This document shows, in pieces, positions 1 through 8,400 of a stretch of DNA of 53,802 bases. Within the stretch, counting starts at the first letter, position 1; every line of letters starts with the position of its first letter. This DNA comes from Desulfotomaculaceae bacterium (GTDB taxonomy: Bacteria > Bacillota > Desulfotomaculia > Desulfotomaculales > Pelotomaculaceae), in contig JAQVXL010000006.1 of the NCBI GenBank assembly GCA_028709235.1, forward strand, positions 1 to 53,802, written 5' to 3'. The position numbers and the translations under genes are program-made. The notes under the pieces are model-generated. The model had not been told where the DNA came from and ran no database searches. It was given only the letters and a program-made list of their open reading frames with translations.

Positions 1-2
1 TC

Positions 3-95
3 TTAATGGAAGAAGGGGTTGATCCCAACATCCATCGAAAGCGCCTGCTGTCAAGTTGGGTTAAAGCTAATTCTCAGGGATTAAATACCAAATAA
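3..95 (+). CDS. 3' end of an unrecognised gene (partial)
   Basis: An open frame enters from the left edge and stops at TAA 93-95, giving about 30 residues that end in ..VKANSQGLNTK. It contains a basic stretch (IHRKRLLSSWVK). No family can be named from so short a tail. It runs in the same direction as the small gene that follows, so the two may share a transcript ending at the hairpin at 295-321. Confidence 0.4.
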   Translation, partial: LMEEGVDPNIHRKRLLSSWVKANSQGLNTK

Positions 96-122
96 GTAGT
101 ATTATTGGTTAATAGATCACGT

Positions 123-296
123 ATGAAGGGTACCTATATAGATTTAAAATCAGATCCCGCAGTAAAATTGAAGGAAGAAAAAGCAAGGTTTAAAGCGGAA
201 ACAATGGGTTTTATCGTCAAGGTTCTGATTATTTCTGGGGCGAGCGCATTCGTTTACGCCCTGATGAGGAATGACCGGGGAAAAAAAGACGGTTAA
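123..296 (+). CDS. small single-pass membrane protein, unknown function
   Basis: The ATG at 123 gives 57 residues: a charged N-terminal part rich in Lys and Glu (about residues 1-30), then one hydrophobic segment (GFIVKVLIISGASAFVYALM, about 29-48) and a short basic tail. A TTG at 105 is an alternative start; neither has a strong ribosome site. The stop runs straight into a strong hairpin terminator. I do not recognise the family. The layout suggests a membrane-anchored peptide with its N-terminus in the cytoplasm. Confidence 0.5.
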   Translation: MKGTYIDLKSDPAVKLKEEKARFKAETMGFIVKVLIISGASAFVYALMRNDRGKKDG

Positions 297-321
297 AAAA
301 CGGCACAGAGAGCCGTTTTTT
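295..321. terminator. bidirectional intrinsic terminator
   Basis: The arms AAAAAACGGC (295-304) and GCCGTTTTTT (312-321) pair perfectly around a 7-base loop. Because each arm carries an A or T run, the hairpin can end transcription from both sides: the plus-strand gene ending at 296 and the minus-strand dynamin operon whose last stop lies at 320-322. Confidence 0.85.
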
Positions 322-580
322 AATGTGCTGTATAGTATAGCAAGAGTGCCAGGAGGACGGCGCCGGAGGCCAGGGACAAGGCTAAAAACCGGGTCATCCG
401 GCAGAAGCTGTCCAGTTGAGAAAGTTCCTTCTCCAGCATGGCCAGCTTATGGTTAATTTGTTGAATTTCCTTGTTAACTATATCTACCCTGTCAGCGGAG
501 GGAGCTACCATTTTTCTGTGTATGGTCGATGCCAGCGACCTGACCAGTTCAGATTGCTCCGGAAGTTTTTCAGTTTTCAT
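320..580 (-). CDS. small C-tail-anchored coiled-coil protein
   Basis: An 86-residue protein, last gene of the dynamin-like operon. The middle (about 30-58) has a helical heptad-like pattern (IVNKEIQQINHKLAMLEKEL). It ends in a single transmembrane segment (about 65-83, ALSLASGAVLLALLLYY) with almost nothing behind it, which is a tail-anchor layout. Its start overlaps the end of the preceding gene by 11 bases, suggesting coupled translation. I recognise no named family. A membrane tether or partner for the upstream GTPase is inference from the operon only. Confidence 0.65.
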   Translation of the reverse strand: MKTEKLPEQSELVRSLASTIHRKMVAPSADRVDIVNKEIQQINHKLAMLEKELSQLDSFCRMTRFLALSLASGAVLLALLLYYTAH

Positions 581-869
581 CTTGATTCCCTCCGCCGGCC
601 TGATTGATAGCGTCCCTGATGGCGGTGAGTATAACCAGGGGTAATTTTTGCACCTCGCCTTCCAGCGTTTCCAGCCTTTCTAATATTTCTGCGATTCTTA
701 CCTGGTTTCCAGCCTCTAATTCTTCCAGGCGGGAGGCTATTTTAGCGTTTCCGTTCATGACAGGCTGTACCATTTTTGCTTTTAGTCCTAAAAGAATGTC
801 ACCAAGCATTTTTTGTATCAACTCGTCCCCGGTTTTTTCAACCACAACCCGTTCTATCTTGTGTTCCAT
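570..869 (-). CDS. small coiled-coil protein
   Basis: A soluble 99-residue protein, predicted to be almost wholly helical, with a likely coiled coil at about 45-80 (SRLEELEAGNQVRIAEILER and following). Cysteine and membrane segments are absent. It sits third in the minus-strand operon headed by the dynamin-like GTPase, 18 bases after the previous stop, with a good AGGAGG-type site before its ATG. The function is unknown. The operon position and helical character suggest a structural partner of the GTPase. Confidence 0.65.
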   Translation of the reverse strand: MEHKIERVVVEKTGDELIQKMLGDILLGLKAKMVQPVMNGNAKIASRLEELEAGNQVRIAEILERLETLEGEVQKLPLVILTAIRDAINQAGGGNQDEN

Positions 870-887
870 TTTACACCTCCTTTTTAG

Positions 888-1082
888 CTAAATTTTGTCA
901 ACAGCATTTTTGAACAGCGCCAGGAACCTGGTAGTTTCCTGCCGGCAATGTTCTTCCAGGATGCTCCGGGTGCTGTGCTCAAAATCATGCAGCAGGGTTT
1001 TATTAATTTCACCGCCTGTCCGAATGCTGACCTCGCGTATAATCCTCTTCAGCCGCTCGTCTAAATGTCTTGCGTTTTCCAT
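888..1082 (-). CDS. small helical protein overlapping the dynamin-like gene
   Basis: A 64-residue charged, apparently all-helical protein. Its ATG at 1082 lies inside the 3' end of the dynamin-like gene, in another frame (74-base overlap). GGGAGG stands about 9 bases before this ATG, which supports the start and suggests coupled translation. The C-terminus (ETTRFLALFKNAVDKI) looks amphipathic. No family is recognised. The neighbours on both sides read in the same direction, so it belongs to one operon of four. Confidence 0.6.
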   Translation of the reverse strand: MENARHLDERLKRIIREVSIRTGGEINKTLLHDFEHSTRSILEEHCRQETTRFLALFKNAVDKI

Positions 1083-3441
1083 TTATTACAAACCTCCCGG
1101 TATCATATATTATGTTTCGGACGTTTTTAATCTGGGATCTGTATTCCCTTAAGCTTTGCAGTGCAGCGCGCAGCATTATTTTCTCACCATGAGCCGGCTG
1201 ACCTGATCGGAGTGTACTGTTTATTTTTTGAGTAGCCGCGTCAAGAATGTAATATATGTCGTTTAACCTGTTCAGGTAAAAATTTCTGCCGCGATATTTC
1301 AGGACGACCTCTTCCAGGCTTTTCAAAAGACTGCTGATCCCGCTTTCACTGCCGGTGAGACCTTTTAAACCGGAGAACATGAATATTTTGGGTTTTGTTT
1401 CTCCCGCTGCATGGAAGGTTGATTTTTTCAGGAAGCTCATAACATAGTTGTAAACTATCTCTCGCTGGGGCAGGCTGAGGGTGTCGGCAAAGCTGATCAC
1501 ATAAAATATTTTTTCATTGTCTTTTAATAACTCTTTTTTTTCGACATGCTCCATATCCTTAAGCCAAAACAAGGAATCAAAATTGTCCCTTTCAATATCG
1601 CTTAAGATGTGTTTACCGTTCAGAAAAACCAGGCAGACGTCACTGTTTTTTATATTGAAAGATGTATTCTGGTGGTGATGCCTTTGGATCCAGTCCAGTC
1701 CGGGTGTATCGACTAACACCGCCAGTTCAAGAAACTCTGAGGGATGTTGGATTTCCACTTCTTTGACCTTAAGCGCACAGTCCGGCCCCATAGCATCCCA
1801 GAAGAGCTGAAGAGTTGCCGGTTCCGAGATGTCGAATTCCCTGGCGCCCGGGTCCTGGAATGTTACTCTTATTTTTTGCGGCGCCTGGCCGCCCTGTAAC
1901 GCTTTGACAGGTATACGCCTGTAGATGGACGGCTGAGCTGTACGGGTAGTCCTGGCGAAAGCGCCGGCAGCAAATAATTCCCTGGTTCTTTTGAGCAGTA
2001 AGGCCATTTCCCGAGGCTCAACGGTTTTAAAACTCCCGTCAATAAACGCTTCTAGAAGTGATATGCCCGATCCATCCACAGTTATCCATCTTTCCAGCGC
2101 CTCCAGCGCAGTCCGGTTCAAGACTGCTTTGTCTCCAACTTGTTCGTAGACCTGCACAGTTGTTTGCAGGGGTGTGTGAATTGTTGCTTTTTTGACGGTA
2201 CCATGCATAATTCTGGTAATCACGGATGTAGTTGGCCCGTCAGCGGCAGGAAGGATATCATCTTTTAACAGGGTGTTGATAAAAGTTGACTTGCCGGTTG
2301 AAAAGCCGCCAGCAACTGTCACTGTAAAGCGTTCAGATGCGATTAAGCCGGAGATCTGGGCAAGCCTCAGCCGGTCAATATATTCTTTAATCACAGGATC
2401 GTTTATAAGCTGCCTGGTTATGCCCAGAAGTGCTGTCCGGTTTTCTCTAATTGTTTGTGTGCGGGGGCGGTATGTCGTGCCGCCGGCTTTTTTTTCTGTT
2501 TCCATAAGGTTTGCTGAAAGGTTTACTGAGTTCATCGCCGCCAGCCTGTGATCCATTTCTTGAACAAAAGAGGGTGTTGTATGGATGAGCCGTCCAGCCT
2601 CCAGAATTGTCCGGATAGTTTGCTGTATACTCCAAAACTCGGCCAGGAAAAGCGCTTCATCTTTAATTGAGGCAACTTTTTTTAATTTGCGCGGAATACC
2701 GGCGTCAATTTTTCTTAGTTCCCCGGCAGCCTGACGGAAATTTTCCCGGGCTAATTGCATTTCCAGAAAAAGACGGAGTGTTTCAATGTTTTCCCGCACC
2801 AGAGTATTAATGGTGTAAATTCTTACCGGACTCATAAATATTTCCCTGAGCGCTGAACGCGAAGTTTCAAGTGAAGTGCCGTCGCTTATGCCCAGATTAC
2901 AGTTCAGCCAAAAAGAAATATCATTTAGGCTTTTTGTTTTCCAGAGTAAAGCAAGTTTATATAAAAAAAGCCGGCTGCTCTTATCAATGCCCCTTTGGTG
3001 GAAAAGGTAGATTATCTTATCGGCTTTTTTGGCGGCCAGTCCGGAGACATTTAATGATTCCCTGTCGGGAGAATCTATGCCGGGAGTGTCTAAAAGCCTG
3101 CACTTTTTTAAAATAGGCGTCGGGATCTCGATCTCAACCCGGCCGCCGGAAACGTTATCTTTAGCCAGAAAAGAGTACAGTTCTGCCGGCTGAAAAAATA
3201 CTTCTTTTCTGTGCCAGTTATATACTGATGCTCTGAAGGAACTGCCGTAGTCAAAATATATCAGGCGGGAAGTTGTGGGCAGGACTCCCACCGGGCTGAG
3301 TTGCAAACCAAGCAGGCTGTTTAAAAGAGTCGATTTGCCTGAGTTAAAGGGTCCCAGGACAGCCAGAAGAGGTTTATAAGTATGCCCCGTTAACTCTCTC
3401 AGGATCTCGGAACTGTTGATAAACTGAGATAAATCACGCAT
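1009..3441 (-). CDS. tandem dynamin-like GTPase
   Basis: A large GTPase of about 810 residues with two dynamin-type G domains in one chain. Counted from the ATG at 3441, the first P-loop is GPFNSGKST (30-38), with a switch TT near 55 and DTPGID at 118-123. The second P-loop is GGFSTGKST (378-386), followed by GPTTS and a DTPGLD further on. Two-domain bacterial dynamin-like proteins are known and remodel or tether membranes. I chose ATG 3441 because GGAGAG lies 7 bases before it; a TTG at 3465 would add eight residues. No obvious transmembrane segment is visible, but the last gene of the operon encodes a tail-anchored protein. Confidence 0.85.
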   Translation of the reverse strand: MRDLSQFINSSEILRELTGHTYKPLLAVLGPFNSGKSTLLNSLLGLQLSPVGVLPTTSRLIYFDYGSSFRASVYNWHRKEVFFQPAELYSFLAKDNVSGGRVEIEIPTPILKKCRLLDTPGIDSPDRESLNVSGLAAKKADKIIYLFHQRGIDKSSRLFLYKLALLWKTKSLNDISFWLNCNLGISDGTSLETSRSALREIFMSPVRIYTINTLVRENIETLRLFLEMQLARENFRQAAGELRKIDAGIPRKLKKVASIKDEALFLAEFWSIQQTIRTILEAGRLIHTTPSFVQEMDHRLAAMNSVNLSANLMETEKKAGGTTYRPRTQTIRENRTALLGITRQLINDPVIKEYIDRLRLAQISGLIASERFTVTVAGGFSTGKSTFINTLLKDDILPAADGPTTSVITRIMHGTVKKATIHTPLQTTVQVYEQVGDKAVLNRTALEALERWITVDGSGISLLEAFIDGSFKTVEPREMALLLKRTRELFAAGAFARTTRTAQPSIYRRIPVKALQGGQAPQKIRVTFQDPGAREFDISEPATLQLFWDAMGPDCALKVKEVEIQHPSEFLELAVLVDTPGLDWIQRHHHQNTSFNIKNSDVCLVFLNGKHILSDIERDNFDSLFWLKDMEHVEKKELLKDNEKIFYVISFADTLSLPQREIVYNYVMSFLKKSTFHAAGETKPKIFMFSGLKGLTGSESGISSLLKSLEEVVLKYRGRNFYLNRLNDIYYILDAATQKINSTLRSGQPAHGEKIMLRAALQSLREYRSQIKNVRNIIYDTGRFVINGKRKTFRRAAEEDYTRGQHSDRR

Positions 3442-3610
3442 ATGAGCACTCTCCGCCTGTGACAAATGTTTCTTACGATTCTATATATTAACGGGCATCT
3501 TCTTTTATGACTTGATATTATTCCGGGAGATTGGGTAGAATCGTTATAACGTTTGGCAAGTTATAAAAATAAATATGAAAATGTTGTTTTCGCTGTGGGG
3601 AGGATTACGC

Positions 3611-4456
3611 ATGGATTTGAGCGGAAAAAACATGTCGGCAGCCGAGGTAGGTGAAATCTTGGGGATAACTCCGTCCTCCGTCCGCAGGCTGGTCCGGGAA
3701 GGTGTCCTGGAGGTGAAGGAAACAAAGCGGTATAAAGCAGGGGAGGAATTATACTTTGACAGCAGCGCAGTGAAAGATCTTTTACCGAGAATGCCGGAAC
3801 TGCGGAGAAAATGGCATTCCGAGGAGAACAGGCGTCTTGGCGCAAGAAAGGCTGCGTTCAAAAGGGTGGATGATGCGGGAAAAGCATTGAGGCACACCGG
3901 TATAAAAAAGAAATTCCTTTTTTCTCTCGAGTTTTACCCGGAAAAAGCGGCTTTGCTATTGCGAGCGTCATTTTTTCTTTACCATCTGAACCATTATGCC
4001 AAGGGTGGGGAAGAATATCTATATGACTTAAAAGAAAAAGTTTTAAAAAAGTTCGTGAGTGATTTTTCAGCGGTGGAAGGTTTGGATATTGTCTTTATTG
4101 AAGGCGGGCAGAAGGTCCTGCTGTGCGCCGGGTGTCGGGTGAAAGCCCAAAGTATGGGCCTCAGCTATTTAAAATACAAAATTAATCATGGAGGCTGCCC
4201 GCAGTGCCGCAAGGAAGAGGACTACTACAGCCTGTTTGAATTCAGGGTGGTATACGGTGAGCACCGGTTTTGTTTTCACACACCCTATTATATAGCCAGA
4301 AAATGGTTTGAAAACATGGCTGAGCTGCCGAAAAAAGTTCGGGAAAAGGGGAAAGAGGAAGCCCTGCCCTTTGGCCGGCCAATTTCCGAGGGCGAGGCCA
4401 GGGCGGTCACCCTGGAAGAAGTTATCCGTGAATTAAAATCTTTTTTGGGAGATTAG
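3611..4456 (+). CDS. HTH and zinc-motif protein
   Basis: A protein of 281 residues. The N-terminus is a MerR/excisionase-like helix-turn-helix (about 8-60; AEVGEILGITPSSVRRLVRE). A basic linker and a helical middle follow, then a four-cysteine zinc-type site (C172, C175, C196, C199). ATG 3611 is preferred over one at 3575 because GGGGAGGA precedes it. The gene ends 4 bases before the SIR2-like gene, so the two should be co-transcribed. The same HTH type occurs twice in the helicase that faces them. DNA binding is likely; the target and role are unknown. Confidence 0.7.
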   Translation: MDLSGKNMSAAEVGEILGITPSSVRRLVREGVLEVKETKRYKAGEELYFDSSAVKDLLPRMPELRRKWHSEENRRLGARKAAFKRVDDAGKALRHTGIKKKFLFSLEFYPEKAALLLRASFFLYHLNHYAKGGEEYLYDLKEKVLKKFVSDFSAVEGLDIVFIEGGQKVLLCAGCRVKAQSMGLSYLKYKINHGGCPQCRKEEDYYSLFEFRVVYGEHRFCFHTPYYIARKWFENMAELPKKVREKGKEEALPFGRPISEGEARAVTLEEVIRELKSFLGD

Positions 4457-4460
4457 CGCA

Positions 4461-5432
4461 TTGAAAACTGTTTATATTTTTGGCGCGGGCGCGTCCGCAG
4501 CAGAAGGGGCGCCTGTTGTGCGCAACTTTCTGCGCGTGGCTTACCGCTATTTTAAGGAGGAGGACTATGACCCGGACCTGGAGATAGTATGGGAGTACCT
4601 GGAGCACTTTTACGGTTACAGCACCAAAATAAGTTCTGGTGAGGAGCTGGACAAGTACCCGGGCATTGATGAAATATTTAATATCGTGGACTGGTATTTG
4701 CTGCATAACCAGGCCTTCTCCAGGCGTTTTTCCGGGCCAAGGCTCCATAACTTGAAGACGGCTCTGGTAAAACTGATCAGCATGACCCTGGACAGGTCGC
4801 TACCGCCGCATCAGGGGATACACCATTCCTTTGTTTCTGGGGTGATAGAAAAAGAAGGTGAACTGCCGGTGTTTATCTCGATGAATTATGACATTGTCCT
4901 GGATAAAGCGATCCGGGCCGCAGGTTACGGCCTTGAATACGGTTTTTACGGTAAACACAGCGAGCATCTTGCATCGAGAGAAAAGATTCCCCTCTACAAG
5001 CTGCATGGCTCACTGAACTGGTCCTTATGCCCGCTCTGCGGTGAAATTTCGGAGCACGAGGAAAAAGTGGCCCACCTCCTGTTTCAAGAGAACAACGTCA
5101 TTCCCTGCTTAAACTGCCGGGGAGAGAAGTCTCAGGCCGTTATTATCGCGCCAACCCTGTATAAATCTTATGGCATAAGCAGGCTGCAGAATATTTGGGA
5201 CAGTGCGGGAGGGGCTATCAGCCACTCTGATCGCCTGGTGATTATAGGCTACTCGCTGGCTCTCGCCGATACTTCAATAATTGCTACAATAAAAAGGTCT
5301 TTAAACACGGCGGATAAGGACAGGAAGATCGTGGTAATTAATCCCAACAAGCGTGCCTGCGAACGTTACAGCCAGATTTTTGGCGAGAAATGCAGCATTA
5401 CACGCAGCGCTTTTACCGGGCAGGTGATCTAA
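4461..5432 (+). CDS. SIR2-like NAD-binding protein with zinc ribbon
   Basis: 323 residues from a TTG start. The features of a SIR2 fold are present: GAGAS near the N-terminus (8-12), NYD at 142-144 where classical sirtuins have NID, a candidate catalytic His in LHGSLNW (H182), two zinc pairs (C190/C193 and C216/C219), and GYS at 263-265. Family members remove acyl groups from proteins or, in several phage-defence systems, hydrolyse NAD. Which applies here cannot be told by eye; the zinc ribbon favours a deacylase-like core and the NYD motif resembles the NADase-type branch. It is co-directional with the HTH/zinc gene and convergent with the helicase. Confidence 0.75.
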   Translation: MKTVYIFGAGASAAEGAPVVRNFLRVAYRYFKEEDYDPDLEIVWEYLEHFYGYSTKISSGEELDKYPGIDEIFNIVDWYLLHNQAFSRRFSGPRLHNLKTALVKLISMTLDRSLPPHQGIHHSFVSGVIEKEGELPVFISMNYDIVLDKAIRAAGYGLEYGFYGKHSEHLASREKIPLYKLHGSLNWSLCPLCGEISEHEEKVAHLLFQENNVIPCLNCRGEKSQAVIIAPTLYKSYGISRLQNIWDSAGGAISHSDRLVIIGYSLALADTSIIATIKRSLNTADKDRKIVVINPNKRACERYSQIFGEKCSITRSAFTGQVI

Positions 5433-5439
5433 GCGGAAC

Positions 5440-5488
5440 GGAGACACACCTCTGTTTGGAGATTGGCTTTGTAGTCGAGGTATGTCCC
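5440..5488. repeat. dispersed palindromic repeat, copy A
   Basis: GGAGACACACCTCT at 5440-5453 pairs with GAGGTATGTCCC at 5477-5488 around a 23-base centre. The same arms and several centre positions occur in opposite orientation at 19215-19264. This copy fills the 62-base gap between the convergent SIR2-like and helicase genes, where it could fold in transcripts from both sides. It resembles small REP or MITE-type elements. Confidence 0.65.
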
Positions 5489-5494
5489 AGTTGT

Positions 5495-8400
5495 TTAGAA
5501 GCTCAGGGCCACCTCGTCGCGGTCCAGACGATTCCTTACAGCCTGCAGTCTTTCAACCAGGCCAGGGTTGCCCGCCGCCGCACGCTCTACCTGGCGGAGC
5601 AGGTCTATCTCCCTTCTGAAGAGCGAAAATATATCGCCCGGTTGCAGTGAAGACATTTCAAGAAGATCATTAAAGCTGGCTCCGTTATACCAGGCATGAG
5701 CCAGTGCGCCGGGCACGCCGGACCAGATGCAGAACCTCTCGGGCACGCCCATCTCAAGCAAGTTGCGCCTGATTAAAGATGTTTCATGTAGCGCGGGCAG
5801 GTCCAACCTGGCCACATGTATATTCTTACCCGGGATATATTCCACACCAGCCATGACAGCGGCAACTTCAGCTGGGTCGGCGTCTTCCAACAAGCCTGAA
5901 AAAGCCAGTTCAGTAACCAATATTTCCTGCACGTGCAGTTCCAGCGCAAATATGCCCCGCGGGTAAAATTCACGTTCTTTCATGTAACCAAGCTCTTCCA
6001 GAAGGTTGCGTACTTCTTTATACTCAGTAAAAATTGAGTTGGCGTTTTCTGAAACTACCTTGTATTCTTCCTTAAGGAGGCGTAAGAATTTCTGTGATTG
6101 TTTTAGTTTCTCAGTCGTGACGCGGCATTTTTCCGGATCACGGCATTTCTTTGGAGCAATTGAAGACAATTTTTTCTGAAGAAGTTCTTTTTCTTTGTTT
6201 CTGCCTTTCCAGCGGAACCGCTTCAACTTCCTGCGGGCTTTCACCCGCTCCAGAGGGCAGGCCAGGGTCTGGCTGTCCGGGCAGACTGACAGCTCTGAAA
6301 TTCTTTCCGATACTATTTTAATTTCCAGCTCGAGGCTGTCCTTTCTCTTTTTAAGCTGGTGTATTTTGAAATTTCCATTTAAAAAATGTTTTATTTCATC
6401 ATCAGTTTTATAATACAACAGGCTCAGTACAGTATTAGGAGAAATAGTCAGCCTGCCGGTTACCGGCTCTACTTCCTTTTCTTGGAAAAAACCTGTTTGT
6501 TCGGGAAAGCGACTGTCAATACGGACAAAAACATGACCGACCTGGTCAAACCCGCGCCGCCCGGCGCGACCGGCTATCTGAAAGAATTCTCTGTTCTGCA
6601 GGATACGGAAGTCGTGGCCGTCCCATTTTCTAGTGGAGTCGAAAACAGCGCTGGCAGCTGGAAAATTCACACCTGCGGCAAAAGTTTCCGTACAGAAAAC
6701 CACCCACAGCATCCGTTTAGAGTAGAGTTTCTCGACAAGGTATTTCACCGGGGGCAAAAGCCCGGCGTGGTGATAGCCGATGCCCTGGTATAGCAGCCGT
6801 CGCAGTTTCCGCCAGCCCGGGCCGCTGAAAGTGCCGGGGTGTTCAGCCTCAGCTTCTCTAATTTGTTTTTCAACCATTCGTTTTTCTTTGCTGTCAAGAA
6901 AATCCCAGTCATGTCCCAGTTCTTGCGCCAGGATTTCGGTTCGTCCCCGGCTGAAAACAAAAAAGAGGGCGGGAAGTTTATCCTGGATCAGCCCGGTTAT
7001 TTCACTGCAGGATAATTCCGGCAGTTCGGCTGTCTTATTTGTTTCATTCCAGTGCCTTCTGTTGCGTAAGGTCTTAGAATATTCGACCAGATCCCCGATC
7101 TCCCCACGGGCTTCCCTCTCCGAAACAATTCGTCCGCTGGGCAACAGCCAGCGAACCGCCAGTGGCACGGTCCTCCTTTTCTCTAGAATGACTACAACAT
7201 TTCCACCGCGGACGGAACTAATCCAGTCGGCCATTTCATCCACATTGGGTACTGTCGCAGAAAGCCCTAAAATTTTAACATGGGGAGGAGCGAATAATAT
7301 ACTCTCCTCCCAGGTAGTGCCGCGTTCCGCGTCGTCCAGGTAATGGATTTCATCAAATACCACGTAAGAGGTTTTTTCCAACTGCTCCGGTTCACTGAGG
7401 CACCAGTTCCTGAATATTTCCGTGGTCATAATCAGCATCGGCGCTCCCGGATTGATGCTGATGTCTCCAGTTACCAGACCTACTGAATCATCTCCGAACA
7501 GTTCCCTGAAATCCCTGTATTTTTGGTTTGAAAGGGCTTTTAAAGGTGACGTATAGATCATCCCCAGTCCCTGAGACATCACATCCTTCGCCAGCATCTC
7601 CGCCACCAGGGTTTTGCCGTTTCCGGTAGGGGCGGAGACAAGCACGGAGAGACCCTCACGCAGGGCTTCCGCCGCCTCGATTTGAAAATCGTCCAAGGTC
7701 AATATGTCAGCCGGCGGAGTTGCTGCTTCCTGTCTGCGCGGCGGTCTTTTCTTAGGCCGTACAACCAGGCCGTGGTCAGCTTTCGGGACTTGTCCCCTGC
7801 CGGCGCTCCATCCGGATATAATAACTGGAATTAAACCGCGCAGTTCTTCTAGATCACTGCGTTTTAACAAGCTCACTGGAGCACGGCTGTTGGTTTTCTC
7901 ATATAGGACTGGGATTAGCCTTCCTTCTTCAACCAGACGTTCGACCTGGCCGGGAGTTATACCCAGCAGGGCGGCAGCATCAGTCGTCTTTATATTTTCA
8001 TGCGTCATCGCGATATTGCGGAGTCTGTCCCTGTCTTTTTTTAAATCTTCAATGTCAGACCGCCAAAATCGTTTTCTTTCGTCAAGCAGAAAATACTTCA
8101 GTTCTCCGGACTTAACCAAATATGTCAGCGCGTCCAGGTCTAAACCAAGGGCGCTTGCCGCCTCATTTTCAACCAGAGAGTGTTCTTTAAGAAAGGCGGG
8201 AGCGCTGGCCGCATGCGGCGGGGCAAAGTAACGTCCGGATATATCACCGAGCTGTTCGACAAAGACCTCACCGGGAAACTCCCGGCGCAAGCAGTAATAC
8301 TTTTTCTCCTCGAACTTCACTTTAACCGCTATAATGTTTGCGATATAAGCAAATTCATCATTTTCTATGGCCAGCTTTGCGGGTATAAAAAAAGGTTGGG

